Positions 1-8,473 of a stretch of DNA of 64,000 nt are shown here, in pieces (position 1 is the first letter of the stretch; each line of letters opens with the position of its first letter). The notes under the pieces were generated by a model. That model had not been told where the DNA came from. It did not search any database and worked only from the letters and a program-made list of their open reading frames with translations. Made by a program: the position numbers and the translations under genes. Location of the stretch: assembly GCF_001854885.1 (NCBI RefSeq), contig NZ_MDDV01000002.1:329502-393501 (forward strand). Reading direction: 5' to 3'. Source of the stretch: Ensifer sp. LCM 4579 (lineage in GTDB: Bacteria > Pseudomonadota > Alphaproteobacteria > Rhizobiales > Rhizobiaceae).

Positions 1-21
1 GCCCGTGTCTCTGCGGCCCAG

Positions 22-1527
22 TCAAGTGCCGCAGAAGGTCTGCAGCACTTCTTCACCGGGCTTCGGCGGGTCCGCATAGGCGGCATGATGCGGCTGGTCC
101 TCATAGGGATTGGAGGTGACCTCGAGGAGGGCCTCGAAAAGCGAGAAGTCTGCATCCCGGTTTGCCGCATCGATCGCCTGCTCCACACGATGATTGCGGG
201 GAATGAAGGCCGGATTGACGGCCCGCATGGCGGCTGCACGCTCGCCCGCCTTCTGCGGATCGCGCGCGAGCCGGCCTCGCCAATCCGCGAGCCAAGGCGA
301 AAGCGCCTCCGGATTTTCGAAGAGGCCGGCAAGCCGCGCGTCCGAAGTTTCGTCCTCGGCACAGGCTGCGAGGACGCGGAAGGTGAGGGTGTAGTCCGCA
401 TTGCCCTTGTGCATCAGGGTCAGGAGCGACTGTATCAGTTCCAGGTCTCCGTCTTCTGCCGTCGCAAGCCCGATCTTTCGCCGCATGCCGTCGAGCCAGT
501 GCTCCTGGAAGACCGACCCGTATCCGGTGAGGACCTCATTGGCGAGATCGACCGCCGTATCGGCGGCAGGATCGAACAATGTCACCAGTGTCTCGGCGAG
601 GCGTGCCAGGTTCCACTGCCCGATGGCGGGTTGATTGGCATAGGCGTAGCGGCCAAACTGGTCGATGGAACTGAACACCTTCTTGGGATCGTAGGTATCC
701 ATGAAGGCGCAGGGGCCGAAGTCGATCGTTTCGCCGGAGACCGTCATGTTGTCGGTATTCATCACGCCATGGATGAAGCCGACATGCAGCCAGCGCGCGA
801 TCAAAGCGGCCTGGCGCTTTGTGATCGTCTTGAAGAGTGCAAGATAGGGCCGTCCGTCGCCCTTGATCTCCGGATAGTGGCGATCGATCACGTAATCGGC
901 GAGCGCCCTGACGGCTTCCATATCACCGCGCGCGGCGAAGAACTGGAAGGTGCCGACGCGAATGTGGCTCGCCGCGACGCGGGTGAAGACCGCGCCGGGC
1001 AGTATCTCCTCGCGATAGACGGGCTGGCCGGTGACGGTTGCGGCAAGTGCGCGCGTGGTCGGGATGCCGAGCGCATGCATCGCTTCGCTGACGATATATT
1101 CGCGCAAGACCGGGCCGAGCGCCGCACGCCCGTCGCCACGGCGGGAATAGGGCGTCTTGCCCGATCCCTTGAGCTGGATGTCGCGGCGCTTCCCGTTTCG
1201 GTCGATCACCTCTCCGATGAGGATGGCGCGGCCATCGCCGAGCTGAGGGACGAAGGTGCCGAACTGGTGGCCGGCATAGGCCATGGCAAGCGGCTCCGCA
1301 CCCGCGGGGACGCGGTTGCCGGAGAAGATCGCTGCGCCGTCACGCTCCAGCGCTTCGACGTCAAGCCGCAGCTCTTCGGCAAGCGTCCTGTTGAGCTTGA
1401 TAAGCCAGGGCTCGGCCACCGGTGTCGGCTCGACGCGCGCATAGAACTGTTCAGGCAGCCGCGCAAAACTGTTGTCGAAACGGAACGGGCCGGTCTCTGA
1501 GGCTTTCGGGGGCGTGTAATCCATCAT
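22..1527 (-). CDS. selO: SelO/YdiU protein adenylyltransferase
   Basis: A 501-residue SelO pseudokinase-fold enzyme. The family transfers AMP from ATP to Ser/Thr/Tyr of target proteins, with a role in redox stress. Visible hallmarks are the nucleotide-binding stretch QLKGSGKTPYSRRGDGRA (about residues 118-135), the conserved IPTTRALAA segment, and the metal/catalytic stretch HGVMNTDNMTVSGETIDFGP near residue 255. The protein ends in FCGT, keeping the Cys near the C-terminus that is typical of the family. Length is normal for bacterial SelO. Two adjacent ATGs are possible at the start. It is the last gene of a minus-strand series, with about 155 bases between it and the next gene upstream. Confidence 0.95.
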   Translation of the reverse strand: MMDYTPPKASETGPFRFDNSFARLPEQFYARVEPTPVAEPWLIKLNRTLAEELRLDVEALERDGAAIFSGNRVPAGAEPLAMAYAGHQFGTFVPQLGDGRAILIGEVIDRNGKRRDIQLKGSGKTPYSRRGDGRAALGPVLREYIVSEAMHALGIPTTRALAATVTGQPVYREEILPGAVFTRVAASHIRVGTFQFFAARGDMEAVRALADYVIDRHYPEIKGDGRPYLALFKTITKRQAALIARWLHVGFIHGVMNTDNMTVSGETIDFGPCAFMDTYDPKKVFSSIDQFGRYAYANQPAIGQWNLARLAETLVTLFDPAADTAVDLANEVLTGYGSVFQEHWLDGMRRKIGLATAEDGDLELIQSLLTLMHKGNADYTLTFRVLAACAEDETSDARLAGLFENPEALSPWLADWRGRLARDPQKAGERAAAMRAVNPAFIPRNHRVEQAIDAANRDADFSLFEALLEVTSNPYEDQPHHAAYADPPKPGEEVLQTFCGT

Positions 1528-1683
1528 GCTCCAGCGGCCGTAACGGGAGCTGCCGGCCGCCCTTTCACGACGAGTCTACACGAGCCATCCGCTTTTCGCG
1601 AGGGGCGCGACACGACAGCGGACAAGGTCGACAGCTTCGTGCGGCTGCTGTTGCAGCCGAAGGACCGGTGATATGAAGGCCGG

Positions 1684-2211
1684 TCAGGACTCTTCGTCCT
1701 CCATAGCGGCGGCGAGTTCCGCAAGCTTTCGCACGGTATTGAGGTTGCGCGCCGTGCCGGCCTTCAGTGCCGGCAGTTTGAGCTTCGAACGGCCGGATCC
1801 GTTCGGATAATGGATGAAGATCTCCCGGCCCAAGATCTGCGCCTCCTCTCCATCCGGCGCCACCAGATCGTCGAGCGCATCGGCAGGAGGTGGTTCCGGC
1901 AGGAAGGTGACGAGCAGGAAATTCGGCCTGGCCCCAGGAAACGGTGCTTTAGCGATGACTTCTTCAAGCGCGCGCCGGCTGCGCAGGATTACGCCCGGCG
2001 CCTTGCCCATCCTGGTTGCGAGCGCGGCCTCAAGTCTCCGCCGCACCTCAGTTTCGGAGAGCTCGGAGCGGAAGAGGACATTGCCGCTCTGGATGTAGGT
2101 CCTGACGCCGGCGAAGCCAAGGCCCTCGCAGATCGACCTCAGCTCCGCCATGGCGAGCGTGCCGGTGCCGCCGACATTGACCGCCCTCAGCAGAGCGACG
2201 TGGACCGGCAC
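1684..2211 (-). CDS. DUF1697 domain-containing protein
   Basis: A 175-residue protein beginning MPVHVALLRAVNVGG and containing SICEGLGFAGVRTYIQSGNVLF, the signature of the DUF1697 family, whose biochemical function is unknown. The start is GTG, with AGGA about nine bases upstream. It begins only 11 bases after the stop of the S9 peptidase gene and is almost certainly cotranscribed with it. The family is widespread in soil bacteria as a stand-alone cytoplasmic protein. I see no signal peptide or membrane segment. Confidence 0.88.
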   Translation of the reverse strand: MPVHVALLRAVNVGGTGTLAMAELRSICEGLGFAGVRTYIQSGNVLFRSELSETEVRRRLEAALATRMGKAPGVILRSRRALEEVIAKAPFPGARPNFLLVTFLPEPPPADALDDLVAPDGEEAQILGREIFIHYPNGSGRSKLKLPALKAGTARNLNTVRKLAELAAAMEDEES

Positions 2212-2222
2212 CGCGCTACGTC

Positions 2223-4331
2223 CTACGCCTTGCCAGCGACCTTGATGGCAAAGGCATATTCGAAGGCGATCTCCTCAAGGCGCTGGAAGCGCCCGGATGC
2301 GCCGCCATGACCGGCATCCATGTTGGTCTTCAACAGGATCGGTTCGCTGCCGGTCGTCTTCTCGCGCAGCCTCGCCACCCACTTCGCCGGTTCCCAATAG
2401 GTAACACGCGGATCGGTCAGACCGCCAAGCGCCAGGATCGCCGGGTAGGGCTTGGCCTCCACATTGTCATAGGGCGAGTAGCCGGCGATGATGTCGTAGA
2501 ATTCTTCGCTTTCGATCGGATTCCCCCATTCGGGCCATTCCGGCGGCGTCAGCGGCAGGGTGTCGTCGAGCATGGTGTTGAGCACGTCGACGAATGGGAC
2601 GGCGGCGATGATGCCGCGGAACTTCTCCGGAGCCATATTGGCGATCGCGCCCATCAGCATCCCGCCTGCCGAGCCGCCTTCGGCGATGATGTTCGAGTAG
2701 GAGGTGAACTTCTCCTCATTCAGATAGTCGGCCGCGGCGATGAAGTCTCTGAACGTATTGGTCTTCTTCGCCATCTTGCCGTCTTCGTACCATTGAAAGC
2801 CCCTGTCCTTGCCGCCGCGGATATGGGCAATGGCGTAGACGAAGCCGCGGTCGACGAGCGACAGGCAATTGGTGTTGAAGCTTGCCGGAATGGTGATGCC
2901 GTAGGCGCCATAGCCGTAGAGCAGGCAGGGTGCCGAGCCGTCGAGCGGCGTGTCCTTGCGATAGAGGAGGGTGACCGGAACAGGGACGCCATCCGGAGCG
3001 GGTGCGAAGACGCGGCGGGTGACATAGGCGTCCGGATTGTGCCCGGACGGCACTTCCTGGGTCTTGAGCAGCATCCGCTCGCGCGTCGCCATGTTGTAGT
3101 CGAAAAGCTGCGACGGGGTTGTCATCGAGGAGTAGGAGAAGCGGATGACGTCGGTGTCGTATTCGGCGGCACCCGAGAGCCCCAGCGAATAGGCTTCCTC
3201 GGCGAAGGCGATCGCGTGTTCCTCGCCGGTCTTGCGGTCGCGGATAACGATTTCCGGCAGTCCCTCGCGCCGCTGCAACCAAACGAGATGGCGCGCATAG
3301 GCCATATGGCTGAGGATCAGCGTGCCCGGCCTGTGCGGAACCACCTCACGCCAGTTTTCCTTCTGCGGCGCTTCGACGGGCGCTTCCATGATCTTGAAGT
3401 CCTTGGCGCCATCGGCATTGGTCAGGATATAGAAAACGTCGCCCCCTTCGGTCATGGAATATTCGAGGCCGGTGACGCGCTCCGCCACGAGCTTCGGCTC
3501 GGCCGCGAGGTCCGTGGTCGGGATAATGCGATATTCGCTGGTCTGGTGGTCGTGGATGTCGATGAAGATGAAATCATCGATCAGCGACCCGCTGACCGAC
3601 ATGAAGAAGCCTGGGTCCTTTTCCTCATAGACCAGCCGGTCGTCCGACTGCTGCGTGCCGACCACGTGATGATAGATCTTCGATGGCCGATGGTTCTCGT
3701 CGAGCACGGTGTAGAAGAAGCTTTTGCCGTCCGCCGCCCAGGCGCCGCCGCCGCCGGTATTCTCGACCACATCGGCGAGGTCGTCACCGGTCGCAAGGTC
3801 GCGCACCTTAAGCGTGTAATATTCCGACCCCTTGTCGTCATAGCCCCAGATGCCGCGGGCATGATCATTCGAATGATTGAGGCCGGAAATGCGAAAATAG
3901 GCTTTTCCCTCGGCTTCCTTGTCGCCATCGAGCAGCACCTGCCGGATCGTCTCGTCGTCGACGGCTCCCTCGCGCGGAATCCGGAAATATCGCGGATGTT
4001 CGCCACCTTTCACGTAAGAGGTGCCGTAGGCGAAGCCGCCATCCTTCATCGGAACGGAGGAATCGTCTTCCTTGATGCGGCCGCGCATTTCGGCAAACAG
4101 CGTCTTTTGCAGATCCCTCGTGTCCGCCATGGCGGCGTTCATATATTCGTTCTCGGCTTCGAGATGCTTGCGAATCTGCGGATCGAGGATCGACGGTTCC
4201 TTGAACATGGCCTGCCAGTTGTGGGCCCTAAGCCAAGCGTAATCGTCGGTCCGGGCGATGCCGTGGCGCGTGTCCGTGACCGGCTTTTTCGGAGCGACGG
4301 GTGCGGCGGGCAGGTTCTTGAAAACGGACAA
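2223..4331 (-). CDS. ptrB: Oligopeptidase B-like S9 family serine peptidase
   Basis: A 702-residue prolyl-oligopeptidase-fold enzyme. The N-terminal beta-propeller (about residues 70-400) contains the typical DDYAWLR entry motif near residue 29. The C-terminal alpha/beta hydrolase domain carries the nucleophile in GGSAGGMLMG and the catalytic His in DAGHGGASGR close to the end. Oligopeptidase B cleaves after basic residues in short peptides; the substrate choice here is inferred from overall similarity. There is no signal peptide, so it is probably cytoplasmic. It leads a two-gene unit with the DUF1697 gene. Confidence 0.9.
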   Translation of the reverse strand: MSVFKNLPAAPVAPKKPVTDTRHGIARTDDYAWLRAHNWQAMFKEPSILDPQIRKHLEAENEYMNAAMADTRDLQKTLFAEMRGRIKEDDSSVPMKDGGFAYGTSYVKGGEHPRYFRIPREGAVDDETIRQVLLDGDKEAEGKAYFRISGLNHSNDHARGIWGYDDKGSEYYTLKVRDLATGDDLADVVENTGGGGAWAADGKSFFYTVLDENHRPSKIYHHVVGTQQSDDRLVYEEKDPGFFMSVSGSLIDDFIFIDIHDHQTSEYRIIPTTDLAAEPKLVAERVTGLEYSMTEGGDVFYILTNADGAKDFKIMEAPVEAPQKENWREVVPHRPGTLILSHMAYARHLVWLQRREGLPEIVIRDRKTGEEHAIAFAEEAYSLGLSGAAEYDTDVIRFSYSSMTTPSQLFDYNMATRERMLLKTQEVPSGHNPDAYVTRRVFAPAPDGVPVPVTLLYRKDTPLDGSAPCLLYGYGAYGITIPASFNTNCLSLVDRGFVYAIAHIRGGKDRGFQWYEDGKMAKKTNTFRDFIAAADYLNEEKFTSYSNIIAEGGSAGGMLMGAIANMAPEKFRGIIAAVPFVDVLNTMLDDTLPLTPPEWPEWGNPIESEEFYDIIAGYSPYDNVEAKPYPAILALGGLTDPRVTYWEPAKWVARLREKTTGSEPILLKTNMDAGHGGASGRFQRLEEIAFEYAFAIKVAGKA

Positions 4332-4431
4332 GTCGGATCTCCGGGAGCTATTCTGCGAGAGACCATGAGATAGAGAGCGCCTGCACGGCGATCAAGCGGA
4401 AAGCGCGGGCGCGGTTAGGTGCTGCCCTAGA

Positions 4432-5271
4432 TCAGGCCGACAATGCCGCGGCATTGTCCTTCGCGTAGGTTTCGAGCGAGCGGGGCTTCTTGCCGGTCAG
4501 CCTTTCCACGTCGGCGGTCACCCTGTCCATGCGGCCTTCACGGACGGGCCGAAAAACGCCTGCGACGTAACGAGCATAGATTTCCGGGACGCCGGCGGTC
4601 GCCAGCATGTCGACGAAGGTCTCCTCGTCGACCGGTTTATAGACGATGGGCCTGCCGATGGCCTGCGAAAGGATTGCCGCCGCTTCGTGATAGCTCAATG
4701 CCTTTGGGCCGGTGAGATCGAAGGCCAAGCCGCTGAAGGCATCGGTTGTCAGTGCTGCGGCGGCACATTCGGCGACGTCGCGCACGTCGATGAAGCCGGT
4801 TTTGCTGTCCGCCGCCGGCACGGCAATGACGCCATGACGAATGCCCTCCAGCCAATGGCCATGAAAGTTGTCGGCGAAGGTGTTGGGGCGGAGGATGGTG
4901 AATTGTGCTCCGGTTTTTTCGAGGAAGAGTTCCACTCGACGATAGGGATGGTCCTCGTCGGCGTCTGCGCCGATGACGCTCATCAAGACGTGCTTGACGC
5001 CGCGGGCGGCCGCCGCGTGGATCATCGGCGTCAGCAGCGCCACCGGATCCATATAACCGTCCGGGGCCATTACGAAAACACGGTCGACACCCTCGAGCGC
5101 GTGGCCATAGGTCGAACAGTCCCGGTAGTCGAAGGCAATGGTTTCGGCGCCCTCGGCAGGTGTGGCCCCGCGGCTTGCCGCCTTCACGCGTTCGCCCCGT
5201 TCGACGAGCGCGCGCACCAGTTTGCTGCCGACCCTTCCGCCGGACCCGAGAACGAGAATCTTGCCGCCCAT
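4432..5271 (-). CDS. NmrA-like NAD(P)-binding protein (atypical SDR)
   Basis: The Rossmann protein starts MGGKILVLGSGGRVGSKLV, with a GxGGxxG-type dinucleotide motif at the N-terminus and the NmrA/quinone-oxidoreductase-2-like pattern (ILRPNTFADNF and a DVRDVAECAAAAL segment). I chose the ATG at 5271 because GGGAGG lies seven bases upstream. The longer frame up to 5367 has an implausible N-terminus (RNFIQFYRYRFNERM). It is 279 residues long, normal for the family. Members act as NAD(P)H-quinone reductases or redox sensors; the substrate here is unknown. It lies downstream of and codirectional with the VOC-protein gene. Confidence 0.85.
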   Translation of the reverse strand: MGGKILVLGSGGRVGSKLVRALVERGERVKAASRGATPAEGAETIAFDYRDCSTYGHALEGVDRVFVMAPDGYMDPVALLTPMIHAAAARGVKHVLMSVIGADADEDHPYRRVELFLEKTGAQFTILRPNTFADNFHGHWLEGIRHGVIAVPAADSKTGFIDVRDVAECAAAALTTDAFSGLAFDLTGPKALSYHEAAAILSQAIGRPIVYKPVDEETFVDMLATAGVPEIYARYVAGVFRPVREGRMDRVTADVERLTGKKPRSLETYAKDNAAALSA

Positions 5272-5394
5272 CGCCTTGCCTCCCATCCTTTCGTTAAAAC
5301 GATAACGATAGAACTGGATGAAATTGCGGAGGTCGAGATCGGCAAGGCAGGGCGGATGCGGGCGCAAAAGCGCAGATACATTTCTCAGCGCGCT

Positions 5395-6297
5395 CTACGC
5401 AGCAAGTGTGAGGCCGATTCCCCAGGGATCGACGAGACTGCGACGGTCGCCGTCGCGGCGCACCGGTATTTCGGCCCCCTCGAGCCTGTCCGCCATGGCC
5501 GCTAGACTCTCCGGATCGCTAAGGCGAAGCGTGTATTCCCTCAGGCCCGTCATCCTGCCCTCGCGTTTCGGCGCTCCCCGCGAGTTCCAGACATTGGCAG
5601 CGATATGATGATGGTACTTGCCCGTCGCGAAGAAGCTTGCCCCCGGATAGCGAGCCATGAGGTCGAGTCGCAGCAAGTCGCGGAAGAACGCGTCCGCCTG
5701 CGGCAAGTGCGAAACCTGAAGATGGATATGGCCGATCGTGCTGCCTTCGGCGAGGCCGCTCCACTCGTCTTGCCGTGCCTCGTCGTAGAACGCCTTGAGG
5801 TCGAGTGGCAGCGTCCTCATCTCGACGGTGCCGTCCGGGTGATAGGTCCACTCCTTACGCGGGCGATCGCGGTAGACTTCGACGCCGTTTCCTTCGGGGT
5901 CGGCGAGATAGATCGCTTCGCTGACGAGGTGGTCGGACGCGCCCTGCAGGCGAATGCCATCGTCCAGGGCATGCGCCAGCCAGCGACCGAGTTCACGGCG
6001 ATCCGGTACGAGATAGGCGACGTGAAAGAGGCCGGGCGCGTTGCGCGGCGCCCTTGCGGCATTTCCAGCGCTGGTGAGTGTGAGGAGGGGCCGTCCCGCC
6101 ACGCCGAGCACCGCTCCACTCGCGCTCGTCTCCAGCGCCGCAAGGCCCATGATCCGCTGATACCAGGCCAGGACCATCGGCAGGTCCTCGACGACGAGAT
6201 GCGCTCGCTCGACATGGACCGGCATCGACACGGCGTGATCGGCAGGAAAGTCGGCCGCTCTGTTCGAGGTCGTCGGGTGTTCCATCATCATCATCAT
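5395..6297 (-). CDS. VOC family protein, two glyoxalase-fold domains (CatE-like)
   Basis: A 300-residue protein with two vicinal-oxygen-chelate halves. The first (about residues 25-145) includes HVERAHLVVEDL, FHVAYLVPDR and YLADPEGNGVEVYRDRP. The second (about 185-300) includes IGHIHLQVSHL and YHHHIAANVWNSRG. This arrangement is typical of the YfiE/CatE branch annotated as glyoxalase or catechol-2,3-dioxygenase-like. Metal-binding His and Glu positions are present, but the substrate is unknown. The start region is five consecutive ATG codons directly after GGAAGG, so the exact start is uncertain by a few residues. The next gene downstream is the NmrA-like reductase. Confidence 0.85.
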   Translation of the reverse strand: MMMMMEHPTTSNRAADFPADHAVSMPVHVERAHLVVEDLPMVLAWYQRIMGLAALETSASGAVLGVAGRPLLTLTSAGNAARAPRNAPGLFHVAYLVPDRRELGRWLAHALDDGIRLQGASDHLVSEAIYLADPEGNGVEVYRDRPRKEWTYHPDGTVEMRTLPLDLKAFYDEARQDEWSGLAEGSTIGHIHLQVSHLPQADAFFRDLLRLDLMARYPGASFFATGKYHHHIAANVWNSRGAPKREGRMTGLREYTLRLSDPESLAAMADRLEGAEIPVRRDGDRRSLVDPWGIGLTLAA

Positions 6298-6360
6298 CCT
6301 TCCGGACCGCGGCCATCCATCATTTGTCCTGGGTCCCAGCCTCGAAGTTTAGCCCAATAT

Positions 6361-6372
6361 GATCACGTGATC
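6361..6372. promoter_or_regulatory. Perfect 12-bp palindrome upstream of the VOC gene
   Basis: GATCACGTGATC is a perfect dyad 64 bases upstream of the first ATG of the minus-strand VOC gene. It sits in the gap between that gene and the plus-strand universal stress gene. Position and symmetry suit an operator for a dimeric repressor. No regulator gene lies next to it, so the cognate protein is unknown. Confidence 0.35.
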
Positions 6373-6483
6373 CCGTTCGGGAAAGCCATTATATTCCTTG
6401 ATGTTGTGTTCGATGAGCGTTGACAGTCGTGGCTGTCGCCCTAACTCCTGATGTGGGCGATGCGGGCGCGAGGGTGGTGCTGA

Positions 6484-6497
6484 TTGATCTCAATCAA
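6484..6497 (+). promoter_or_regulatory. FNR/FixK-type binding site (anaerobox)
   Basis: TTGATCTCAATCAA is an exact match to the TTGAT-N4-ATCAA consensus used by FNR/FixK-type regulators. Its centre is about 146 bases upstream of the universal stress protein ATG. If it acts as a class II site centred near -41.5, transcription would start near 6532. I cannot see a convincing -10 box. FixK controls microaerobic and symbiotic genes in rhizobia, and Usp proteins are common members of such regulons. Confidence 0.65.
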
Positions 6498-6636
6498 TGC
6501 CGGAATCACCACTGCCGCTCAGTCTCGGCCCGGAGCGGGAAGACGGGGTGGCCCGGCTGCCTCCGATCCGGGCCCAAGGCACCGGCTCCGATTGGGGAGC
6601 CGGCGACCGGGAGCCCAACCGAAGGAGCGTGTCTGT

Positions 6637-7059
6637 ATGTACAAGAAGATCATCGTCCCGATCGCCATGGATCAGCTGGAGCACGGCGAGTCCGTCCTTA
6701 GCATAGCAGAGAAGCTGATCGACGAGGGCGGGGAGATCATCCTGCTCAACGTGGTCGAGGACCTGAACGCCTACGCTCAAGGCTACATGATCGTCGACTT
6801 TCCATTGGAGATGATCGAGGAATCGCGCAAGCATGCAGTAAAGACGCTCGAGGCGCTGAAGGCCAGGCATGGCATAAGGGGGCGCGTCGAAATCCGCACG
6901 GGCGGGGCGGCCGGTACCATCAACGCCCTCGCAAGGGACGAGAACGCGGACCTCGTGATCATAGCGTCACATCGTCCGGGCCTGATCGACTATTTCATCG
7001 GTTCGACTGCAAGCCGTGTCGTCAGCCATTGCCCATGTGCCGTTCTCGTCGATCGATAA
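6637..7059 (+). CDS. Universal stress protein (UspA family)
   Basis: A 140-residue single-domain Usp starting MYKKIIVPIAMDQLEHG. The ATP-binding-type C-terminal signature is present as GGAAGTINALARDENADLVIIASHRPGLIDYFIGSTASRVV followed by CPCAVLVDR. The start is fixed by the GAAGGAG box about 10 bases upstream; an upstream in-frame extension to 6484 has non-coding composition. A FixK-type site lies upstream, suggesting induction at low oxygen. A DksA/TraR-type gene follows after 64 bases and may be cotranscribed. Confidence 0.93.
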   Translation: MYKKIIVPIAMDQLEHGESVLSIAEKLIDEGGEIILLNVVEDLNAYAQGYMIVDFPLEMIEESRKHAVKTLEALKARHGIRGRVEIRTGGAAGTINALARDENADLVIIASHRPGLIDYFIGSTASRVVSHCPCAVLVDR

Positions 7060-7123
7060 CACGACAACAAGAACAAGAAAACGCGGCGCGGGTATCGTTG
7101 CGCCGCAGCCCAGGGAGCTTGTA

Positions 7124-7468
7124 ATGAACAAGTACTTGCTTGACGATTTTCGCGAACAGCTTCTAAGCCGCAAGCGCGAACTCTATGGCCGGCTGGTGAA
7201 GATCGAGGAAGATCTCGAGCAGCCGATGAACGCCGATGTGCCGGATCGCGTCACGGAACGCGAAAACGACGAGGTGCTGGAAGGGCTCGGCCTCGCCGGG
7301 CAGGGGGAGATCCGTGCGATCGACGCGGCGCTCGACCGCATTGCGGCCGGGACATTCGGCATCTGCGTGCGCTGCGGCGATCCGATTTCACAGGAAAGGC
7401 TGAACGCGGTGCCGCATGCGCCTCTCTGCCAGACCTGCGCCGCGGAGGTAGCCTCCCGCACGCGCTGA
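7124..7468 (+). CDS. DksA/TraR-type C4 zinc-finger protein
   Basis: A 114-residue protein with an N-terminal coiled-coil hairpin (residues about 5-75) and a C-terminal C4 finger, CVRCGD...CQTC, that defines the DksA/TraR family. Members bind the RNA polymerase secondary channel and alter initiation. This is a short paralogue, so whether it acts like full-length DksA is uncertain. The start ATG at 7124 is preceded by CAGGGAGC. It lies 64 bases after the universal stress gene, probably in the same transcript. Confidence 0.88.
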   Translation: MNKYLLDDFREQLLSRKRELYGRLVKIEEDLEQPMNADVPDRVTERENDEVLEGLGLAGQGEIRAIDAALDRIAAGTFGICVRCGDPISQERLNAVPHAPLCQTCAAEVASRTR

Positions 7469-7783
7469 TGTAGGTCGGAACAGGGACCTGCAGGCGTCGC
7501 GCGAATGCGTCGATGGCGGCGCGCTTAAGAGCGCGCCTGAGCTTCGGATTTTATCTCCGCAGTATCAGCCCCCATCTCAAACTTGGGGAAGGCGGCGAGC
7601 CGCGGCCCGGCGCAACGTGATCGCTCGAATCTGCGCGAATGTTGTCATACGTCTCGAAAATTGATTCGTTCCGCCGAATGGAAGCTTTGCCGGATAAGGG
7701 CTGTATGGCAGGATGGTACCAGAACGGGCGCTGTCGGTTCGGCTCTCTCCGTTCTTTTCTGAAACGGGAGGTGGAGGAGCCCC
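7469..7783. other. Intergenic region with a GC-rich stem-loop
   Basis: About 315 bases with no credible coding frame. A perfect seven-base stem, GGCGCGC/GCGCGCC with loop TTAAGA, occupies 7518-7537. It sits about 50 bases after the DksA-like stop and could act as a terminator, though no U-tract follows. The promoter for the next gene should lie in the AT-richer stretch around 7630-7720. Confidence 0.4.
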
Positions 7784-8446
7784 GTGGATTTGAGTGGCGT
7801 CAAATGGGACTACGACCGGGCTGAACTCATTGCCGACGGCATCGTCCACGGCATCGGCCTGTCCGCCGCGCTTATCGGCGTCACGGCATTGATTTTCTAC
7901 GCAACCCTCTGGAGCACGTCGGGCCAACTCGCCGCAGCCTGTATCTACGGCATCGGACTGGTCCTCACCCTGTCCGTGTCGTTCCTCTACAATCTCTATC
8001 CGATCTGCCGGACGAAATTGTATCTCCGCCGCGTGGACCATTCTGCGATTTTCGTGCTGATAGCTGCGACCTATACGCCGTTTCTCCAGCGCGGATGGGA
8101 CGATCCTTTCCTCTTCTGGATGCTGGTTGGTATCTGGACCGTCGCCTTTGCCGGCATCGCCATGAAGTGTCTGCTTCCGGTGCGCTTCGATCGATTGGCA
8201 ATCCTGCTCTATCTGGCTATGGGGTGGGGCGGGATTCTTGCCGCCCGCTCGCTGTTCACGGCCTTGAGCACGACGACGCTCGTTCTCATCATCGTCGGCG
8301 GCGTCATCTATTCGACCGGCATCGTTTTTCATGTTTGGGATCGGCTGCGCTACCAGAACGCCATCTGGCACGGCTTTGTCGTTGCTGGATCGGCTGTCCA
8401 CTATTCGGCCGTCGTCACCTGCATCAGCGGTGCTACGTCGTCCTGA
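7784..8446 (+). CDS. trhA: Hemolysin III / PAQR family membrane protein
   Basis: A 220-residue protein of the hemolysin III (YqfA/TrhA) branch of PAQR proteins. Seven hydrophobic segments can be traced between residues about 15 and 215. The PAQR motifs are present: the N-terminal ADGIVHGIG, SFLYNLYP and LRRVDHSAIFVLIAATYTPF in the middle, and FHVWDRLRYQNAIWHGFVVAGSAVHY near the end, with the His residues that bind zinc in the family. The start is GTG, preceded by GGGAGGTGGAGGAG. In E. coli the family affects membrane energetics; hemolytic activity is not implied. Confidence 0.9.
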   Translation: MDLSGVKWDYDRAELIADGIVHGIGLSAALIGVTALIFYATLWSTSGQLAAACIYGIGLVLTLSVSFLYNLYPICRTKLYLRRVDHSAIFVLIAATYTPFLQRGWDDPFLFWMLVGIWTVAFAGIAMKCLLPVRFDRLAILLYLAMGWGGILAARSLFTALSTTTLVLIIVGGVIYSTGIVFHVWDRLRYQNAIWHGFVVAGSAVHYSAVVTCISGATSS

Positions 8447-8473
8447 GTCGCAGCCGTTTGCCGAATTCAAGCG

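Noticed and set aside
85..1500. Plus-strand 471-codon frame opposite selO
   Set aside because: Antisense shadow; no ribosome binding site or domain, while SelO motifs are unmistakable on the minus strand.
2307..4373. Long plus-strand open frame (688 codons) opposite the S9 peptidase
   Set aside because: It is the antisense shadow of a clearly conserved gene in GC-rich DNA; the translation is Arg/His/Gly-rich with no recognisable domain.
7577..8470. Minus-strand 297-codon frame opposite the PAQR gene
   Set aside because: Highly charged Arg/Asp/Gln-rich translation, antisense to the clear hemolysin III family gene.
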